Shown in pieces: positions 31,568 to 31,731 of a stretch of DNA of 31,731 nucleotides. The notes beneath the pieces are model-generated. The model had not been told where the DNA came from and did not search any database. It saw only the letters and a program-made list of their open reading frames with translations. The stretch spans positions 1-31,731 of the forward strand of contig CALGPD010000204.1 of NCBI GenBank assembly GCA_937960625.1. The letters run 5' to 3'. Position numbers and translations under genes: made by a program. How positions within the stretch are numbered: the stretch's first letter is position 1; each line of letters begins with the position of its first letter. Source of the stretch: an uncultured Spirochaetia bacterium (GTDB taxonomy: Bacteria > Spirochaetota > CALGPD01).

Positions 31568-31731
31568 ATATGGTTACACTATTAAACAAGACTTTTGCGT
31601 CGTATAAACTCTTAACAACAACATAAAACTTTTAAAATTTACTACAATTTTTTTAAATCGAATTTCACGTAAATATTAAAACTCCGGACTTCCATAAAAA
31701 AATAAAATATCTATAAGTAAATTCCGCCTTT

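Noticed and set aside
1..31731. CRISPR arrays, tRNA or rRNA genes, insertion sequences
   Set aside because: I saw no regularly spaced direct repeats, no cloverleaf with CCA or TTCGA-type loops, and no transposase reading frame.

Overview
This window looks like chromosomal DNA from an A+T-rich, diderm, chemotactic and probably anaerobic bacterium. Anaerobic growth is suggested by a class III (glycyl radical) ribonucleotide reductase and an acetate kinase. A diderm envelope is suggested by two secreted beta-barrel-like proteins, one ending in aromatic residues, and by several exported thiol-redox proteins. A full methyl-accepting chemotaxis protein implies motility. The phylum cannot be fixed from the sequence. 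The zinc-ribbon protein at 1394-1939 resembles a family I associate with spirochaetes, but that is recollection only. Gene density is high. Shine-Dalgarno (SD) sites are mostly AGGAG-like, and TTG, GTG and probably CTG starts are used.

Layout. 1-4477: an aminotransferase, an Asn/Lys-rich zinc-ribbon protein overlapped by a dolichol/phytol kinase-like gene, a convergent LysE-type exporter, and a thioredoxin-CcdA fusion behind a consensus promoter. 4563-7611: a block of small accessory genes, namely DUF4926, DUF2283, a frameshifted DUF4258 gene, an HNH-like protein, a PIN toxin-antitoxin pair and a HEPN-like protein. 7779-12576: aroE, a metallo-beta-lactamase-fold gene, an orphan Cache sensor and its full-length chemoreceptor paralogue. 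12865-15344: nrdD in two pieces, the glycyl radical tail being a separate 42-residue gene, with a structured element beyond it. 15589-18578: dnaA, a small unknown gene, a P-II gene and clusters of DnaA-box-like 9-mers that may mark oriC. 18579-25919: a VKOR-DsbA fusion, a pentapeptide-repeat protein, ackA, an outer-membrane-like protein, a DUF255 thioredoxin-domain protein and an FMN-binding protein. 26184-31395: a TtcA-like enzyme, an unknown gene, a ClpP-like protease, an extremely basic secreted Cys-containing protein, a beta-barrel and lipoprotein-like pair, and a CCA-adding enzyme. A palindromic interspersed repeat lies at 31464-31567.

Working together. The Trx-CcdA and VKOR-DsbA fusions would form opposite arms (reduction and oxidation) of extracytoplasmic thiol chemistry, and the basic protein at 28442 with four cysteines is a possible client. 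The observations most worth following are the split nrdD, the basic Cys-patterned secreted protein, the VKOR domain lacking its CXXC motif, the DnaA-box cluster, and the double-frameshifted DUF4258 gene in the toxin-like block. No tRNA, rRNA, CRISPR array or insertion sequence was recognised.
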